Both the position numbers and the translations under genes were made by a program. The notes under the pieces are model-generated. The model worked only from the letters and a program-made list of their open reading frames with translations, ran no database searches and had not been told where the DNA came from. Positions 45,613 through 55,086 of a stretch of DNA of 64,000 bases are shown here, piece by piece. How positions within the stretch are numbered: position 1 is the first letter of the stretch; each line of letters starts with the position of its first letter. Where the stretch lies: contig JACOUQ010000004.1 of the NCBI GenBank assembly GCA_016177775.1, positions 62,001 to 126,000 of the forward strand, in the 5' to 3' direction. This DNA is from Geobacter sp. GTDB taxonomy: Bacteria; Desulfobacterota; Desulfuromonadia; Geobacterales; Geobacteraceae.

Positions 45613-46179
45613 TCATTCCTTTTCGAATTTGAGCGATGCCGAATTCAGGCAGTAGCGAAGGCCCGTGGGGGCCGGACCGTCATTGAACACATGCCCCAGG
45701 TGGGCGTCGCAGCGGGCGCAGTGGACCTCGGTGCGGCGCATGAAGAAGGTGCGGTCCTCGGCGGTGGCGATGTTCTCCGGGGCCACCGGCTTCCAGAAGC
45801 TGGGCCAGCCGGTGCCCGATTCGTACTTTGTCCCGGAGTCGAAGAGATCCAGGCCGCAGCCGACGCAGCGGTAAATCCCCTTCTCGTGGTTGTCCCAGTA
45901 GGCATTGGCAAAGGGGCGTTCGGTCCCCTTCTTGCGGGTGATCTCGAACTGCTCGGGGGTCAGGAGCCGGTGCCACTCCTCGTCGCTCTTCACCACCTTG
46001 TCCGTCATGATATACCCTTTCTCCTTCACTGAATAGACCCGAATGCGGGTCTGGGGGGCATTTTTGGGCGGGGCATCCGGCGCTTGGGGGCGCTCCGCGC
46101 ATCCCGGCCCGGATATCAGGACCGCCGCAGCCAGAAAAGCGGCCGGCGCGATGATGTGCCTGATCCTGTGTTGTTTCAT
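45613..46179 (-). CDS. msrB: Exported methionine-R-sulfoxide reductase (lipoprotein)
   Basis: 188 residues. Lipobox ISGPGC at residues about 22-27 targets it to the envelope. The MsrB domain begins about residue 58 with zinc cysteines CVGC and CARC and catalytic Cys in [11 protein letters not shown]. It repairs oxidised methionine in periplasmic or membrane proteins using thioredoxin-like reductant. Most MsrB proteins are cytoplasmic, so the lipoprotein form is a variation. Operon with YkgJ upstream (19 bp). Confidence 0.93.
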   Translation of the reverse strand: MKQHRIRHIIAPAAFLAAAVLISGPGCAERPQAPDAPPKNAPQTRIRVYSVKEKGYIMTDKVVKSDEEWHRLLTPEQFEITRKKGTERPFANAYWDNHEKGIYRCVGCGLDLFDSGTKYESGTGWPSFWKPVAPENIATAEDRTFFMRRTEVHCARCDAHLGHVFNDGPAPTGLRYCLNSASLKFEKE

Positions 46180-46198
46180 TCAAACCTCCAGGTAAATT

Positions 46199-46876
46199 TC
46201 AGGAGAGGGAGACCTGGCAGCCGGCCAGGAAGCGAGTCGCCAGTTCCGGGTCGACCAGGCAGTGCCATACCGCCCGGCTCAGCTCGTAGCTGCGCGACTC
46301 GAGGCCGAGCCGATCCAGGGTATCCCCGAGCGTGCGAAAGGATGTGTCGAACAGATATTTCTGCACCAGGTTCATGACCACCGGCACCGGCTCGCAGGGA
46401 TCGGCGTCCATCGCCTGACGGCAGATATCCGGGTCGGTGGAGGTGATGCTACGGCAGACAAGGGGGCGGGCCAGGTGGATGCTGCACCAGCCGCGCGTAT
46501 CCAGGAATGGACAGCTTATCCGTAGCCTCCGCCGTTCATCGTCCTCTATCCAGCGCACCCTTTCCGCCGTCTCTCCCAGGACCGCCTTCATCCGGGGAAG
46601 CATGGCCGGGGGAAGGTTGGCTGTCAGGTATTGCGCGATGGCCACGGCTTCGGGGAGGAGGACCGAGACGTTAAGCGAGCAGCAGACGGAGCAGCCGGCC
46701 CGGCACGCGATCATTTCCGCAGCCTCGCTGGTGAGGGCCGCGTCCACGGCCGCCTCGGTCCGGGCGCTTATCCGCTCCATCACCGCTGCCACATCCCGTG
46801 CGCTGCTGGCTTCCTCCAGATGCGCCGCGGCTGCGGCTATATCCTTTTCGAATTTCTGTTGCTCTTCATAGTCCAT
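46199..46876 (-). CDS. YkgJ-type cysteine-cluster protein
   Basis: 225 residues. The cluster has CRAGCSVCC at about residue 58 and further Cys in CPFLDTRGWCSIH and PLVCRS, the layout of the YkgJ family, proposed to bind an Fe or Zn site. No signal peptide. First gene of the envelope/redox operon. Function unknown. Confidence 0.82.
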   Translation of the reverse strand: MDYEEQQKFEKDIAAAAAHLEEASSARDVAAVMERISARTEAAVDAALTSEAAEMIACRAGCSVCCSLNVSVLLPEAVAIAQYLTANLPPAMLPRMKAVLGETAERVRWIEDDERRRLRISCPFLDTRGWCSIHLARPLVCRSITSTDPDICRQAMDADPCEPVPVVMNLVQKYLFDTSFRTLGDTLDRLGLESRSYELSRAVWHCLVDPELATRFLAGCQVSLS

Positions 46877-47003
46877 GAGACAATTCTAGACCATTCCTGC
46901 GCGGTTGCAACAAGGCAAGGCGCACGGCCAGATTAACCGTTTGCAAGAACATGGCTCTGTGGTAGCATGCCGTTGTAACGAGTTGAGCGGAGAGGAGCTT
47001 TCC

Positions 47004-48089
47004 ATGCCGAACGTAACCATTTCCTGCCCGCATTGCGGCTTCACCCGCGAAGTGCCGCAAGACCGCGTGCCTGCCGGAGTTGCCAATGTCCGCTGCCCGA
47101 AGTGCGGCGAAAGCTTTGCCTGGGATGGGGGTGCCCCGCTATTCCAGGATATGCAGGAGCCGGCCAGCGAACCTGGCGCTCCCCGACCTGAGGAACCCCA
47201 ACCGGAGAAGGCAGCGGCTGAAGCGGCTGGGGAGGGAGAAGGTGCACAGGCTCAAGGACCAGCCGGAACCCCCTTCGCCGGTCTTCCCCCCGTGGGGTCG
47301 CTCCTAGGCAGAGCTTGGGAGATTTACCAGCGCCGCTTCGGCACCCTGATTCTCCTGCTCCTCTTCGCCATCTTTTCGCTGCTTCTGTCCGTCCTGCTCT
47401 TTGCCGGCATCGGGGCGCTCCTTTCCGGCCTGGCCCCGGACATGCGCCGTCCCCTCATTGCCGCAGGGGTCGTCACCGGGCTCATGGCCGGGCTGGCGGT
47501 CATGTTCTGGGGGATCGGGGCTTTCATCTGCGCCGTGACCGACGAGTCGCTGGGCATGAGGGAGGCCCTGGAGAACGGCTGGCAGCTGTTCGGCCCCTTC
47601 CTCTGGCTCTTTTCCCTTACCGGCTTCATCGCCGGGGGCGGGTTCCTCCTCCTCGTAATTCCCGGCATCATCTTTTCCGTCTGGTTCGTCTTCGCGAAGT
47701 TCATCCTGGTTGCGGAGGGTGAGCGGGGTATGGACGCCGTTCTGAAGAGCAAGGAGTATGTGCGGGGCCGGTGGGGAGAGGTGTTCGGGAGGCTGTTCGT
47801 GATCTGGTTCTTCGAGACGGCCGTCAGCTCCATCCCCTATGTGGGTGTCATCTGCGCGCTCTTTTTCGCTCCATATGCCATGATCGCCCGGTATCTCCTC
47901 TACAAGGACGTGAAGGCGGTGCGCGGGCCGGTCCCGTCCACCTATCCCACCTCCGAGAAGGCCCTCTGGATCGGCATCGGTGCCATCGGCTACATCGCCC
48001 TTCCCATTATCGCAATTCTCCTCGTCGGGGCTTTCCTGACCTCGATGTTCGTCATGATGAAGGGGATGATGTTCGGGATGGGGCATTGA
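47004..48089 (+). CDS. Zinc-ribbon multi-pass membrane protein
   Basis: 361 residues from ATG 47004 (GGAG upstream). Residues 7-36 are a MJ0042-type zinc finger (CPHCGF...CPKCGESF). Residues 40-95 are an Ala/Glu/Pro linker. Residues 110-355 contain about six transmembrane helices with a DUF975/glycerophosphodiester-phosphodiesterase-membrane-domain-like pattern. No enzyme motif. The 3' end overlaps the convergent treS-mak gene by 38 bp. Confidence 0.82.
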   Translation: MPNVTISCPHCGFTREVPQDRVPAGVANVRCPKCGESFAWDGGAPLFQDMQEPASEPGAPRPEEPQPEKAAAEAAGEGEGAQAQGPAGTPFAGLPPVGSLLGRAWEIYQRRFGTLILLLLFAIFSLLLSVLLFAGIGALLSGLAPDMRRPLIAAGVVTGLMAGLAVMFWGIGAFICAVTDESLGMREALENGWQLFGPFLWLFSLTGFIAGGGFLLLVIPGIIFSVWFVFAKFILVAEGERGMDAVLKSKEYVRGRWGEVFGRLFVIWFFETAVSSIPYVGVICALFFAPYAMIARYLLYKDVKAVRGPVPSTYPTSEKALWIGIGAIGYIALPIIAILLVGAFLTSMFVMMKGMMFGMGH

Positions 48090-51000
48090 TGATCGCCTCT
48101 ATCCCCCGCAGCGGGATCGCGACCCACCCCGGCCGGTTGTCCAGCTCGTAGCCGAGCTCGTAGAGCGCCTTGTCCAGCAGGAAGGCGCCTAGCAGCGTCT
48201 CGATCTCCCCCCGCTCCTTCGGCATGAAGGGGGCATTTCCAACGGTCTTGAGGTACGAGGAGAGGAATATCCCTGCAATGGAGCGGTACCATGCCTCCAG
48301 CCACGGTTCCAGGTAGGGGATGTCTTCGGCCCGGATGGCCGTCTGCTCCATGAGCACGGCATAGGCCGCGTAATGAAATGATCGGATCATTCCCGCCACG
48401 TCCCGCAAAGGGGAGTGTTTAATCCTTCTCTCGCCCATGGTCCTCGCAGGTTCCCCCTCGAAATCTATGATGACGAAGTCGTCACCCGTGTAAAGAACCT
48501 GCCCCAGGTGGTAATCTCCGTGGGTCCTGGTCTTCAGGGCCGAAATCCTTCCTTTCGATAATTTCTCCCATTCCGTTGCGATTGCCTGCTCCGAGGCCAG
48601 CAGGAGTTCCGCGGCCGGACGAAGCTCTTCCGGCAGATTCGACAGGTTTCTTGCCAGAAGCCCCATGGTTTTCCGGGTCCGGGTTCGCATCGACTGCTGC
48701 AGGGAGCGCTGGTACATGAGTGTGAACGGCTCCGGGGCAAAGGCAGGGTCACCGGTGCCGGAGGCGAGGGCGAGGTGCAGTTCGCCGGTCCGCTGCCCGA
48801 GGAGGCGGGCCATTTCCGGGTAGAATCCGCCCAGCAGATCGCTCAGCGGGGGAAGAAGCTCCGGGGTAGCGTCGAACAAGGAGCGGGAGAGGTCAGGGGC
48901 TTTTTCCAGCTTGCCTTTGTGGGCCAGGACCCGCTCGATATACTGGGTCACCTCGTGGAGGGTGAGGCTCCAGGCATCCCCCTGGCTCTGGACGAACCCC
49001 TGGAGTATGCCGAGGGTTAACGGCTCCGCGCCGGGGCTCCGGTATTCGAGCGCGCCGCAAAAGGGGGCGGCGTGGCCGAAGCGGGCCTTGTCGGTAAGGA
49101 ATCTGCCGATCTCGGCCTCCGGGTTCATGCCCTCCTCCACGCGCCGGTAGAGCTTGAAAAAGAAGGCATCGCCGTAGCGGATGGCGGAATTGCTCTGCTC
49201 GACCCTGAAGAGTTGTGAGGCAAGGGAGAGCTTCCCCTCCCCCGCAATCCTCCGGAACATCCCTCCCGGATGCCCCGCAAGCGTTCGCCCCCTGACGTTC
49301 GCCCCCCTCCTCCGCGCGAGCGAATCCAGCAGGTATTCATGAAAAGCTGGCTGGTAGACCGCGTCGTACAACACCCCCTCCATTTCGCCGACCTGCAGGC
49401 GCGCTATGATTGCCTCCGGATACTCCTCTGGCAGACGGCCGGCATCGGCCAGCGGGAGGTAATGGAGGGGGAGGAGGTAGCGGTCGCTGCTTCCGTCCGC
49501 ATAGCCGGCTTCGACGAACGCCAGGATTACCGTGGAGCCGCTCACCGCGAGCTGCAGGGTTTCAGCGACCTCCATTCCGATAATTGTCCGCCCCTTGCCG
49601 CCGAACCACCGGCATTTCCTCAGGTAACCGGGAAGGGCCTTCTGCTCCAGGCGCTTCAGCGCGGCACCGGCCAGGACATTTTCCCACTTTCCCGCGACCG
49701 TAATTTCCGGCAGAGCACCCTTGGCGGTGCCGGTTGCCGCCTCTTCTTCCTTTTGCATCGACAGGATGTGGTAATCGTGGGGCCCGAGGATCAACATGTA
49801 AGGGGTTTCCCTGATGACCGGGAACCGGTTGCTGCTGAAGATGTCCTCGGGCTGGTATCCCACGAACGGCGGGAGGCCGATCCCCACGGCCTGGGAAAAG
49901 CGGGAGAGGTTGACAATCACCAGTATCCGCTCCTCTTCCTGCTGTCTGACGAATGCCAGGACCTTCGGGTTGTCGAGGGGGATGAACTCCAGTGCCCCCC
50001 GGCCGAACGCTTTGAACTGCCTGCGCAGGTTGATCAGCCGCCTGAGCCACCAGAGGAGCGAGGACGGATTGCTTGCCTGGTTCTCCACGTTCACGGTCTC
50101 GTAGTGGTATGCCGGGTCGATGATTACCGGAAGATGGAGTCTCTGCGGATTGGTCGGGGAGAAGCCGGCATTGCGGTCCGGGCTCCACTGCATCGGGGTC
50201 CGGACCCCGTTGCGGTCCCCCAGGTAATAGTTGTCCCCCATGCCGATTTCGTCGCCGTAGTAGATAATCGGGGTGCCGGGGAGGGATAAGAGGAGCGCAT
50301 ACATCAGTTCCATCTTCCGGCGGTCGTTCCCCATGAGGGGGGCCAGCCGCCGCCGGATGCCGAGGTTGACCCTGGTGCGGGGGTCCCTGGCATAGACGCG
50401 GTACATGTAGTCCCGCTCCTCGTCGGTGACCATCTCCAGGGTCAGCTCGTCGTGGTTGCGGAGAAAGAGCGCCCACTGGCATTCATCCGGGATGCGAGGG
50501 GTCTGTTCCAGGATGTTGGTGATCGGGAAGGAGTCTTCCATCTGGAGCGCCATGAACATGCGGGGCATCAGGGGGAAATGGAAGGCCATGTGGCACAGCT
50601 CTCCCCCGGCCAGGTAGGAGGCGGCGTCCTCCGGCCACTGGTTTGCCTCGGCAAGGAGCATCCGGTCGGGATATTTTCCCGCAACGTATCTGCGCAGCTT
50701 CTTGAGAAACTGGTAGGTCTCGGGCAGGTTCTCGCAGTTGGTATCCTCGCGCTCATAGAGGTAGGGGACCGCGTCGAGCCGCATCCCGTCGACCCCCATG
50801 CCGAGCCAGAAATCGATCACCCGCAGCATCGCCTCATGCACTTTCGGGTTGTCATAGTTGAGGTCGGGCTGGTGGGAGTAGAAGCGGTGCCAGTAGTACG
50901 AATTGGCCACCGGGTCCCACGACCAGTTGGAGGGTTCGAAATCCTTGAAGATGATCCGGGCGTCGCGGTACTTGTCCGGCGAATCGCTCCAGACATAGAA

Positions 51001-51402
51001 GTCGCGCCAGGCAGAGCCCGGCTTGGCGCGGCGCGCCTTCTGGAACCAGGGGTGCTGGTCCGAGGTATGGTTCAGGACCAGCTCGGTGATGACCCTGATG
51101 TCCAGGCGGTGCGCTTCGCGCAGCACTGCCTGGAAGTCCGCCAGGGTCCCGTAATCCGGGTGAATCTTGAAGTAGTCGGCAATGTCGTACCCGTCGTCAC
51201 GGAGCGGGGAGGGGTAGAAGGGAAGGAGCCAGATGGCGGTAATGCCCAGGTCGCGCAGATAGGGGAGCTTGCGCAGCAGCCCGCGGAAATCGCCGATCCC
51301 GTCGCCGTTGCTGTCATAGAAGCTCCTGACGTGGAGCTCGTAGATGACGGCGTCCTTGTACCAGAGCGAGTCGGTTTCTGGATGTGTTTCGGCCGGGGGC
51401 AT
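48052..51402 (-). CDS. treS: Trehalose synthase (maltose glucosylmutase) fused to maltokinase
   Basis: 1116 residues. Residues 1-545 are a GH13 TreS domain ([20 protein letters not shown]; nucleophile Asp in [23 protein letters not shown]). Residues about 590-1110 are a Mak-type maltokinase, ending with [14 protein letters not shown] and the metal-binding DFEGEPAR. It converts trehalose to maltose and then to maltose-1-phosphate, the GlgE substrate. GlgE and TreT lie 2.5 kb away on the same strand. The last 38 bp overlap the convergent membrane protein gene. Confidence 0.95.
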   Translation of the reverse strand: MPPAETHPETDSLWYKDAVIYELHVRSFYDSNGDGIGDFRGLLRKLPYLRDLGITAIWLLPFYPSPLRDDGYDIADYFKIHPDYGTLADFQAVLREAHRLDIRVITELVLNHTSDQHPWFQKARRAKPGSAWRDFYVWSDSPDKYRDARIIFKDFEPSNWSWDPVANSYYWHRFYSHQPDLNYDNPKVHEAMLRVIDFWLGMGVDGMRLDAVPYLYEREDTNCENLPETYQFLKKLRRYVAGKYPDRMLLAEANQWPEDAASYLAGGELCHMAFHFPLMPRMFMALQMEDSFPITNILEQTPRIPDECQWALFLRNHDELTLEMVTDEERDYMYRVYARDPRTRVNLGIRRRLAPLMGNDRRKMELMYALLLSLPGTPIIYYGDEIGMGDNYYLGDRNGVRTPMQWSPDRNAGFSPTNPQRLHLPVIIDPAYHYETVNVENQASNPSSLLWWLRRLINLRRQFKAFGRGALEFIPLDNPKVLAFVRQQEEERILVIVNLSRFSQAVGIGLPPFVGYQPEDIFSSNRFPVIRETPYMLILGPHDYHILSMQKEEEAATGTAKGALPEITVAGKWENVLAGAALKRLEQKALPGYLRKCRWFGGKGRTIIGMEVAETLQLAVSGSTVILAFVEAGYADGSSDRYLLPLHYLPLADAGRLPEEYPEAIIARLQVGEMEGVLYDAVYQPAFHEYLLDSLARRRGANVRGRTLAGHPGGMFRRIAGEGKLSLASQLFRVEQSNSAIRYGDAFFFKLYRRVEEGMNPEAEIGRFLTDKARFGHAAPFCGALEYRSPGAEPLTLGILQGFVQSQGDAWSLTLHEVTQYIERVLAHKGKLEKAPDLSRSLFDATPELLPPLSDLLGGFYPEMARLLGQRTGELHLALASGTGDPAFAPEPFTLMYQRSLQQSMRTRTRKTMGLLARNLSNLPEELRPAAELLLASEQAIATEWEKLSKGRISALKTRTHGDYHLGQVLYTGDDFVIIDFEGEPARTMGERRIKHSPLRDVAGMIRSFHYAAYAVLMEQTAIRAEDIPYLEPWLEAWYRSIAGIFLSSYLKTVGNAPFMPKERGEIETLLGAFLLDKALYELGYELDNRPGWVAIPLRGIEAIINAPSRTSSPSS

Positions 51403-51475
51403 TCGGGACCTCCCTTATCCGCAACATCAATTTGCTTGTGCCATTGAGATCAGACCTATGTAATTATACCATTTC

Positions 51476-51610
51476 GTGGGGAGGTTGCTTCTTGACCGGG
51501 CGAAGAAGAGCCTTGACTGGCAGGTGAGGAAGGAGGAAAAGGCGGGGAAGGTTGCGAAGCCTGTGCTGGAAGAGGTGATTGATAAAGTTAGGGCAATTCT
51601 AGAGGGGTGA
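51476..51610 (+). pseudogene. Short coding-like remnant
   Basis: A 44-residue reading frame (GRLLLDRAKKSLDWQVRKEE, then KVAKPVLEEVIDKVRAILEG) looks like a helical, protein-like sequence but starts with GTG and has no well-placed ribosome site. It may be the tail of a decayed gene. Low confidence. Confidence 0.3.
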
Positions 51611-51734
51611 AAGCTCACTCCCCGTTCTCGTCATAAATGTCCGAAAGTCTAACCCGACCCCACCTCCCCACCTCCCCCATTCAACAATATACCTTCATAA
51701 TAACGATATATAATAACTGCGTTAATTAGAAACG

Positions 51735-51766
51735 TTGACATACTTCTACTGCTGCTGGTATTTAAT
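51735..51766 (+). promoter_or_regulatory. Sigma-70-type promoter
   Basis: TTGACA (51735-51740) with TATTTA at 51759-51764, 18-bp spacing, in the AT-rich 250 bp before the beta-helix gene. This stretch (51611-51863) has no other gene. Confidence 0.6.
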
Positions 51767-51863
51767 CTGAAATCCATAAAGCTTGACCGGGATTATCACG
51801 AAATAAAGGGGTGAATTTGGCGCTTGTCAGGGAGTAGCTTATTAAAAGATTAGGAGGATACGG

Positions 51864-53462
51864 ATGAAGAGAATTGAGTGGGTGTCATTTGTTTTAATTA
51901 TGCTAATGGTTGCTTCGACGGCCATGGCCGAGACGTATTATGTCAGGCCTGACGGCAACAACAGTAATACCGGACTTGGTGATTTTTCACAAGCTGCATG
52001 GGCCACGATCCAGTATGCGGCTGATAACGTGGCCCCTGGTGACACCATAATGGTTCAGAGCGGAACCTATTCGGAAAACGTTACGATCAAGAACTCAGGG
52101 CTTCCAGACCTGCCGATAAAATTTCAGGGGATCGGCACAGTCCGCGTGGGGAGCTTCAATTTCCCTGGTGTCAACACCTTTTCCGGCAGCGTCAGCTACT
52201 ACAACACTATTGATAATTTCAAATTCGATGGGAATCTCGGCCTTTCAGCCTATGGAATACGAATTTACGGATCGGGGCTGATAACCGTCTCGAACTGCTC
52301 CTTTGAAAACTTAAGGGCCGCGACTTGGGAAAGCGCCGGGATATTGTTCATTAACAACGCTTGGAGGTCCTGCTACAGCATCACCGTCAAGGACTGTCTG
52401 TTCAAGAATAATACTTGGGCAGCAACGGCACCGGGTAGCGGCATGCTTTACTCTTCGCTGTTCGATAATTGCATTTTTATCGGCAATGAAATCGGCTATT
52501 ATGCCAGCAACTGGGGAACTTCATACACAACCTTCAACAAGTGCACCTTTGACGGTAACCAGTTCGGAGCGATACTCGAAGGTGTTTACTGGTACTGGTT
52601 AAAAACCCATCACAACACATTCACCAGATGCATATTCAAAAACAACAACACAGGTCTGCTCATCGGCGACAAAACCGCCAGCAATTACAATGGTGCTTCT
52701 TATGCTAACAGTGTGATTAATTCTGATTTTTACGACAATATAGGTGCTGGAATCTTGGTAAATACCAATTTCACCGGGACCAATGACGGAGGTGCGGCGT
52801 ATTACAACTCACTAGGGCAGACATTTACTAATAACATTTTCCTTAACAATGGCACATACGGGATTGACAACGCCGTTAACCAGACAATCTACGCGAGCTT
52901 CAATCTAGCTTATCAGAATGGCACTGGTGCCGGCAACAACGCCATTATTGATGCTTCCAACAACTCATTGACGACTGATCCTAAGCTCGTGGACCCCACC
53001 AATGGCGATTTTAACCTTCGCTATGACTCTCCATGCATAGACGCGGGCAATTCGGCGTTCGACAATGACCCCGCGCGTCAAGGGACACATATAGACATTG
53101 GTGCGTTTGAGGCCAACCCGGCTCCTGCACAGCTAATCGCCGCACTAACCGAGCAGGCCGGCAACATTCCCGAGTCATACCTTAAAAATAAAAACAATTC
53201 GCTCCCCCTTTCCAAGAAGCTTTATGTGGCAATGCAGATGATCATTCGCGGCGATGAAGCCGCCGATGCGGGGGAAAAGGGGAACTTCTACAATTCGGCT
53301 CTCAATAAGCTCGAAAACGACATCCTCCCCAAAACCGATGGATGCGCGTTGAACGGTGCGCCTGACAATAACGACTGGATCCAGGTTTGCGAGACCCAGT
53401 TGGAATTCTACGGTCCGATTGTCGACCTGATAAACAGACTCAGGACCATGGGCGCAAGGTAA
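51864..53462 (+). CDS. Secreted right-handed beta-helix protein
   Basis: 532 residues; AGGAGG 7 bp upstream of ATG. Signal peptide residues 1-22 ending AMA. Residues 24-415 resemble pectate-lyase-like beta-helix proteins: YYVRPDGNNSNTG at the N-terminus, repeated short rungs with Asn ladders (FKNNNTGLLIG, NCSFENL), and SPCIDAGNSAFDNDP at the end of the helix. The C-terminal 115 residues are helical with two cysteines. No catalytic motif identified. Coding sequence is more AT-rich than its neighbours, so it may be acquired. Likely polysaccharide-binding or structural. Confidence 0.8.
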   Translation: MKRIEWVSFVLIMLMVASTAMAETYYVRPDGNNSNTGLGDFSQAAWATIQYAADNVAPGDTIMVQSGTYSENVTIKNSGLPDLPIKFQGIGTVRVGSFNFPGVNTFSGSVSYYNTIDNFKFDGNLGLSAYGIRIYGSGLITVSNCSFENLRAATWESAGILFINNAWRSCYSITVKDCLFKNNTWAATAPGSGMLYSSLFDNCIFIGNEIGYYASNWGTSYTTFNKCTFDGNQFGAILEGVYWYWLKTHHNTFTRCIFKNNNTGLLIGDKTASNYNGASYANSVINSDFYDNIGAGILVNTNFTGTNDGGAAYYNSLGQTFTNNIFLNNGTYGIDNAVNQTIYASFNLAYQNGTGAGNNAIIDASNNSLTTDPKLVDPTNGDFNLRYDSPCIDAGNSAFDNDPARQGTHIDIGAFEANPAPAQLIAALTEQAGNIPESYLKNKNNSLPLSKKLYVAMQMIIRGDEAADAGEKGNFYNSALNKLENDILPKTDGCALNGAPDNNDWIQVCETQLEFYGPIVDLINRLRTMGAR

Positions 53463-53486
53463 GCTGATCATAATCACCGGTTAAAC

Positions 53487-53521
53487 AAAAGGCCCATCAG
53501 CTTATGCAGGAGGGGCCTTTT
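53487..53521 (+). terminator. Intrinsic terminator after the beta-helix gene
   Basis: AAAAGGCCC, loop, GGGGCCTTTT; ends the beta-helix transcript shortly before the small HTH gene. Confidence 0.8.
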
Positions 53522-53544
53522 GCATCTCATTGAAATGTTGGTCG

Positions 53545-53820
53545 ATGGTCACCGGCAAAGAGGCGGTTGCCGCGGAATCGCTGCTTGACGAGTTCATGGC
53601 TGGCGTGGATCGGGAAGAGGCTGCCGAGCTGGCGCGCATAAGAAAAAAGCTGGGGCTTACCCAGAAGGAAGCGGCACTGATCGCCGGTGGCGGACACAAC
53701 GCCTTTTCCCGCTACGAGAGGGGAGAGGCGAAACCGGTTGCCGCTGTGGTTAATCTCTTCCAGTTGCTGGACCGGCATCCCGAATTGCTGAATGAATTGA
53801 AGCAGCGAAAGGCTGCGTAG
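53545..53820 (+). CDS. MqsA-like HTH protein lacking the zinc domain
   Basis: 91 residues from ATG 53545. The HTH has KKLGLTQKEAALIAGGGHNAFSRYERGEAKP and the end PELLNELKQ, which match the C-terminal half of MqsA antitoxins. The N-terminal zinc-binding domain, normally about 65 residues with two CxxC motifs, is missing. A TTG 15 bp upstream would add MKCWS, a reminder of the MqsA start. No MqsR-like toxin gene precedes it. Probably a truncated orphan antitoxin or an autoregulator. Confidence 0.7.
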   Translation: MVTGKEAVAAESLLDEFMAGVDREEAAELARIRKKLGLTQKEAALIAGGGHNAFSRYERGEAKPVAAVVNLFQLLDRHPELLNELKQRKAA

Positions 53821-53844
53821 TGGACCGGACGCTGCGGGCTTGCA

Positions 53845-55083
53845 TCATTTCTTCACCAGCCGGAAATTGGCCTCGAACGAGGCGAACAGGTCCAGGTACT
53901 GTTCCAGGAGCCGGGTGATGAGGTACTGCTTGCGGACGCTCTCCCTGGCCTTCTTTCCCATGCTGCGGCGCAGTTTCTCGTCCTTTACGAGCGTGACGAT
54001 CCGCTCCGCCGTTTCCTCCACCGACGAAACCAGAAAGCCGTTCTCCCCGTCCTCGATCTGGTGCTTGATCCCGCCGACCTTGCCGCCGATGACCGCCGCC
54101 CCTTTCCACATCGCCTCTGTGACCGTCAGGCCGAACCCTTCCCTGAGCGATTTCTGCACCACCACCGCCGCCTTGCGCTGGAGGGCATTCACCAGCGCCG
54201 TGTCCTGGTGGCTCAGCATGATGATCCGCTCATCCCGCAGCTTGAGGAGCGATTCATAGACCTGGTGCCCCTCGGGGTCGTCGGTGGCCACGTTGCCAAG
54301 AAGGACCAGGGTGCAGTCAACCTTTTTCCGCGCAAGCTCGAAGGCCTTGATGACCCCTTCCGGGTCCTTCCATCGGTCGAAGCGGGAGATCTGCACCACC
54401 AGCGGCAGATCGGTGGGTATCCCGTAGTGGTCGAGGCGGTCCTGCATCTCCTCCTCGCTCAGCTCCCGGTTCTTGATGGAAAAGGGGTCTATGGCCGGCC
54501 TGAAGTATACCTGGGGGGTATCGATCTTCCGGGCATATTCCTTGAGGGTGAGGATGACTGCGTCGAACTTCTCCACGAACTTCCGCAGGTAGTTCCAGAG
54601 TTCCTGATTGGGGGAGGAGAGGTCCAGGTGGCAGCGCCAGATCCAGGGGCCCCGCTTCCTGAAATGATCGATGAGCGGCAGGGGCTGGGGGTCGTGGATG
54701 ACCACGATGTCGTGATAGAGGTGGTTCCTTATGGCGTTCTCCTCGATGACCTCCTCGTATATCCGCTTCTTCAAGTCGGAGAGGTTGATCTTGTCCCCCT
54801 GGAGGGCGTTGTGCATCTTCTTGGTGATGCTGAAGAAGTCTGGTGACCCCTGGATAATGCGCCAGCCAGTCCTGATGCCGATGTTGTTCAGGAGCAGGGT
54901 CAGGGGGGAAAGTATCTCGGCCACTCCGCCGCCGTAATAGGTGGAGTTGACGTGGGCCACGTGGAGGTCCCGGAGCTTCCGGGATTTTTCGAGGATGCGG
55001 TCGATGGTCTCCGCGCCGATGTACGGTTCATACTGTTCGAGCGAAACTATCTGATGAGGTTTGTCCACGCCCATCTCCTTCAT
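53845..55083 (-). CDS. treT: Trehalose glycosyltransferring synthase (TreT-type GT4)
   Basis: 412 residues. The start VAHVNSTYYGGGVAEIL and the GT4 C-terminal core (SRFDRWKDPEGVIKAF, SLREGFGLTVTEAMWKGAAV) match TreT, which makes trehalose from NDP-glucose and glucose reversibly. Related trehalose phosphorylase-like enzymes are an alternative. It follows glgE by 3 bp, so the operon links trehalose supply with the maltose-1-phosphate pathway. Confidence 0.88.
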   Translation of the reverse strand: MKEMGVDKPHQIVSLEQYEPYIGAETIDRILEKSRKLRDLHVAHVNSTYYGGGVAEILSPLTLLLNNIGIRTGWRIIQGSPDFFSITKKMHNALQGDKINLSDLKKRIYEEVIEENAIRNHLYHDIVVIHDPQPLPLIDHFRKRGPWIWRCHLDLSSPNQELWNYLRKFVEKFDAVILTLKEYARKIDTPQVYFRPAIDPFSIKNRELSEEEMQDRLDHYGIPTDLPLVVQISRFDRWKDPEGVIKAFELARKKVDCTLVLLGNVATDDPEGHQVYESLLKLRDERIIMLSHQDTALVNALQRKAAVVVQKSLREGFGLTVTEAMWKGAAVIGGKVGGIKHQIEDGENGFLVSSVEETAERIVTLVKDEKLRRSMGKKARESVRKQYLITRLLEQYLDLFASFEANFRLVKK

Positions 55084-55086
55084 GTC

